Positions 60,716 to 64,000 of a DNA stretch of 64,000 nt are shown in pieces. Under the pieces are notes generated by a model that had not been told where the DNA came from, searched no databases, and worked only from the letters and a program-made list of their open reading frames with translations. The first letter of the stretch is position 1, and every line of letters starts with the position of its first letter. The position numbers were made by a program, and so were the translations under genes. Origin of the DNA: Cenococcum geophilum 1.58 (Eukaryota > Ascomycota > Dothideomycetes > Gloniales > Gloniaceae); assembly GCA_001692895.1 (NCBI GenBank), contig KV748208.1, positions 744,001 to 808,000 on the forward strand. Reading direction: 5' to 3'.

Positions 60716-61760
60716 TAAGGCAGAATTAGGCAATATACTAGGTAGTTTGCCGTAAATTCTTCTTTAGTGGAAGAAGTATAATAGACTATTATTTTTAGAA
60801 TTAGGTAATATAGTAGGTAGTATTCCGCAGTTTTACGGTTAGTAAAAGGTAAATGCTAAATTGTTTTTTTATAGAATTAAGCAATGTACTTAGTAATATA
60901 CAGCAGTCTTACAGCTAATAGAAGGCATATACTAAGTTATTTTTTGTGGAACTAGGCAATATATTAGCAATATACCACAATTCTTTTATTAATAAGAGAA
61001 GGTACTATCTTGCTATTTAAGGAACCGGGCAATACGCGGGTAATATATCGCAGTGCTCCATTAATAAAAGAAGCCGCTAGCTTACGATATGGGAACTAGG
61101 CAATATACAAGCCAATATTTGGAATACTCTGCTTATAAGAGGAACTTACTAGCTTATGATATAGGAACTAGGTAACGCACGATTAAGTATATCGCAGTAC
61201 TCTATTAATAAGTAACGCCTACTAGTTTGCTATTTAAGGACCTAAATAATACGCTAGGCTATATGTTGTAGTACTCTATTAATATAGCAAGTCTACTAGC
61301 TTACGGCGTAGGAGCTAGGCAATATATAAGCTAATATATTAGAATACTCTGCTAATAGGCGACACCTGCTAGCTTATAATTTAAAGAATTAGGCAATATA
61401 CCTAGCAATATACGGTAACTTCGTGCTTAGTAATAGAAGTCTACTGGCTTACCGCTTAAGGAACGAGGCGGTGTGCTAGGCAATATATAGCAATTTCGCG
61501 CTTAGTAATAGAAGTTTACTAGCTTACCGCTTAAGGAACTAGGCGGTGTGCTAGGTAATATACAGCAATTTTGCGCTTAGTAATAAAAGTTTACTAGCTT
61601 ACCGCTTAAGGAACTGGGCAATATGCTAGGCAATATACAATAATTTCTTACTTAGTAATGGAAGTCTGCTGGCTTGCCGCTTAAGAAACTAGGCGTATGC
61701 TAGGTAATATGCGGCAATTTCGCGCTTAGTAATTAAAGTCTGCTAGTTTGCTCTTTAAGG
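60716..61760. repeat. satellite-like array of about 75-bp units
   Basis: About 13-14 head-to-tail units share the blocks AACTAGGCAATATRCTAGGC, CGCTTAGTAATAGAAG and CTAGCTTACCGCTTAAGG. The units at the right end (61380-61757) are most alike, and those at the left are more diverged. Confidence 0.85.
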
Positions 61761-64000
61761 CAGTAATCTTATTAGATTAGAGCTCCTGGCTAGAGTTATA
61801 ATTAATATAAACTTTAGATCTAACTATTTAATTAGTAAAGCGGAGTAAATATAAAGTTAATATAGCTCTTAGAGCTTTAAATCTATACCTAATTTAAAAT
61901 ATAGTTAAAGAAGAATAGATTACTAGTAACTCTATATTTAATATAAGGCTAATTAATAACTCCTAGAGCTCTGCTACTGACTTGGTATCTATTAAGGGGC
62001 GTATTAGCTATAGAATCTAGAACACCCGCTTATTCTACTGCTGTTCTCTTTATACTAGTATACGGCTCGTTCTAGATATATGCCCTAATCGCGATACTAT
62101 AGTCGCGTTTGTATGCCTTATATAATATTATTATCTTAACATTTTTAATTGCGATAAGCTTGTTTCTAGGGGGTTTATATAGAAGGTAGGTAAAGATATA
62201 GGAAACGCCAATTGTAGAGAGGACGTTAATTAAGGAGGAGGCTCTATTACTATATTAAAGTAGGGAGTCGCGATAGAGGCTTAGTAGTAGAAAGGGGCTC
62301 TTTTAAATTATTTACTAACGTTAATTATATATTAATATGCGAAGTTAAATCTAGAGCCTTATTTTAGAGCCTTATTAAATAATTAACTTAATTACAGATT
62401 TAAATAAGCTATAGTAATAGCCGCCACTAATTATAAAACGGGTAATACTAAAAGGTATATAGATTAAACAGTTATAATATAGAGGCGATTTACAACTAAA
62501 TAGTAAGGAGCTTCGAGCTCCATATCCCTTTGTTTAGTAAAAGAGACTTTTTATATTAGGCGCTTTAGGCGCTCCTACTTAGGTTAGTATACTACAGGCA
62601 CCCTAGCTAGCGTGATTTTATTAGTAAGCCTTACTAAAACGCGTTAACTTGCGATGCCGATAAAATGCTATAGAAGGCTACCACCTATATATATATTTGA
62701 GGAAGTTAGGCAAAATGTCGTAATATATAATATTATAACTATAGGTTTCTGCCCTTCCTTTATTAACTAGCTGCCGATTATATAGGATAATCCTCTATTA
62801 AAGTCTTCCCCTAAATTACTACTACCTATCCGCTTTATACGCATTCTTAATATTAATAAGAATAAGCTTCCCTCTTAGATCTTACTACTAAATACTATCT
62901 ATCTATCTATTACCTACTCTCTACATTAGAACTAATTTCCCCTTAACTTAACTATATACTAGCCCTTAACCTATTTTTAAAGTAAATATTATAATAGTAT
63001 ATATGCTAATAAGGAGTTATAGATATCTTACGCTAATCGGCTATTATAGATAAATAAAAACCCTAGGTATGCAACTACCCTAGCTAAGCGCACTAAGCGT
63101 CCCTATATTAAAAAGGCGTTACTAAAGAATAGAGATGGGACCACTAAGCTAGCTCTAAAGCCGCAAAAGAAGAAAAGCGGCGGATAGTTACTAAAAGGAG
63201 ATTAAAGGGTTTCTAATTAAGTAGGAGAAGAATAGTAAAGTAGCTGAAGCTATAAAGACAGCTTAGCTACCTGTTAAAAAGCCTCCGCCAACCCATTCTA
63301 TCCTACTAGCCGCTGGAAATGCCGCTATACGTAGTTTAGGGAGAACTAAGTTAAATAAAAACAGCGCCGTGGAGATGGCTGTTATAGAAACTAGAAAACT
63401 ATAAAGAGGGACCTCTTTAATATTATAAGTTAGACAATTAGTTGTATAAAGGAGGAATAAAATGCTTTATAAACTGCGTTACCCGCTAATCACCAGAATA
63501 GAGAGTTTAAAGATAGAAATTAAGGAACTTTAAAAAGCTAAGAAGGCTTAAAATATATCTATTATTAATCTAATCTAGGACGCCTAAGTAATAAAGTAGG
63601 ATTATCTCTAAGGTTATAAAACTATATTCGTAACTAACTAAAGCGCATAATATAAATTAAAGAAAGGTAATGTTTTAAGAGCTTTTGGTAAAGGACTAGC
63701 TTAAGGTTATAAGGGAGGACGTACTATATACGCCAAATGAGGTGTATTAAGTGCTATAAGTAGTTAAACGGTTTAACCAGCGGCTGTTTAATATAGAGGA
63801 TCGATTGAGGGTGGTATAGGAGGGCTTAAAGGAGGCTATAGTAAAGGCTTAATTAGCTTTACCTAGTCTCCTATTAAAAAATAATCAAAAATAATATGTA
63901 AATTCTATACTTAGCTAAGTTATTACCTTTTTATATTAGTAGTTAAGGTAGGATTTATAAGTTTTAGTAAACTAATAAGTTAGTTTAGTTTTTAAATCCT
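61761..64000. other. AT-rich repeat DNA to the window edge
   Basis: TA-saturated sequence without a recognisable gene. Pieces at about 62900-63700 on the plus strand read as protein-like, Lys-rich stretches between stops, probably another degraded element running off the window. Confidence 0.35.

Overview
The window looks like nuclear DNA of a filamentous ascomycete (Pezizomycotina). The genes have short introns (about 48-90 bp) with GTRNGT-like donors, CTRAY-like branch points and YAG acceptors. The gene set is typical: an orotidine-5'-phosphate decarboxylase with the long internal insert seen outside Eurotiales, a ferroxidase/iron-permease pair, a GH13 intracellular amylase and an AA11-like LPMO. 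The DNA is sharply bipartite: a GC-balanced gene island (about 6.3-32.6 kb) lies between AT-rich, TpA-saturated repeat blocks (1-6.2 kb and 32.7-64 kb). Those blocks have the look of repeat-induced point mutation (RIP). I cannot name the species.

Left block (1-6.2 kb): a Tad1-like LINE, then a GC-richer stretch holding a tRNA-like gene, then a 756-bp DNA transposon with 140-bp terminal inverted repeats. The tRNA-like gene (4831-5008) is the most unusual object here. It folds as a tRNA (apparent anticodon TCG, Arg) only if three pieces are removed: an 11-nt insert at the normal tRNA intron position, and two inserts of 47 and 48 bp in the D-loop and at the T-stem/T-loop border. The two longer inserts carry full spliceosomal-type signals.

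Gene island: LigB-type dioxygenase (+), small basic HTH-like protein (-), OMP decarboxylase (+), Fet3-type ferroxidase (-) divergent from Ftr1-type iron permease (+), BTB protein (+), VWA protein (+), AA11-like secreted protein (+) and GH13 amylase (-). Ferroxidase and permease form a reductive iron-uptake module. Their shared 1.2-kb promoter holds five exact matches to the iron-repressor GATA site ATCWGATAA, and a sixth lies in a permease intron. The ferroxidase reading frame is broken by a perfect 65-bp tandem triplication; with a single copy all five exons join in frame (598 aa).

Right block (32.7-64 kb): nested, heavily degraded elements. These include a LINE fragment, a hAT fragment interrupted by an inverted Copia 3' portion, a Copia element with paired LTRs and a target duplication, a probable Plavaka/KDZ-like DNA transposon, a Gypsy element with paired LTRs, a satellite-like array of about 75-bp units, and stretches I could not assign. 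No intact host gene was recognised after about 28.3 kb.
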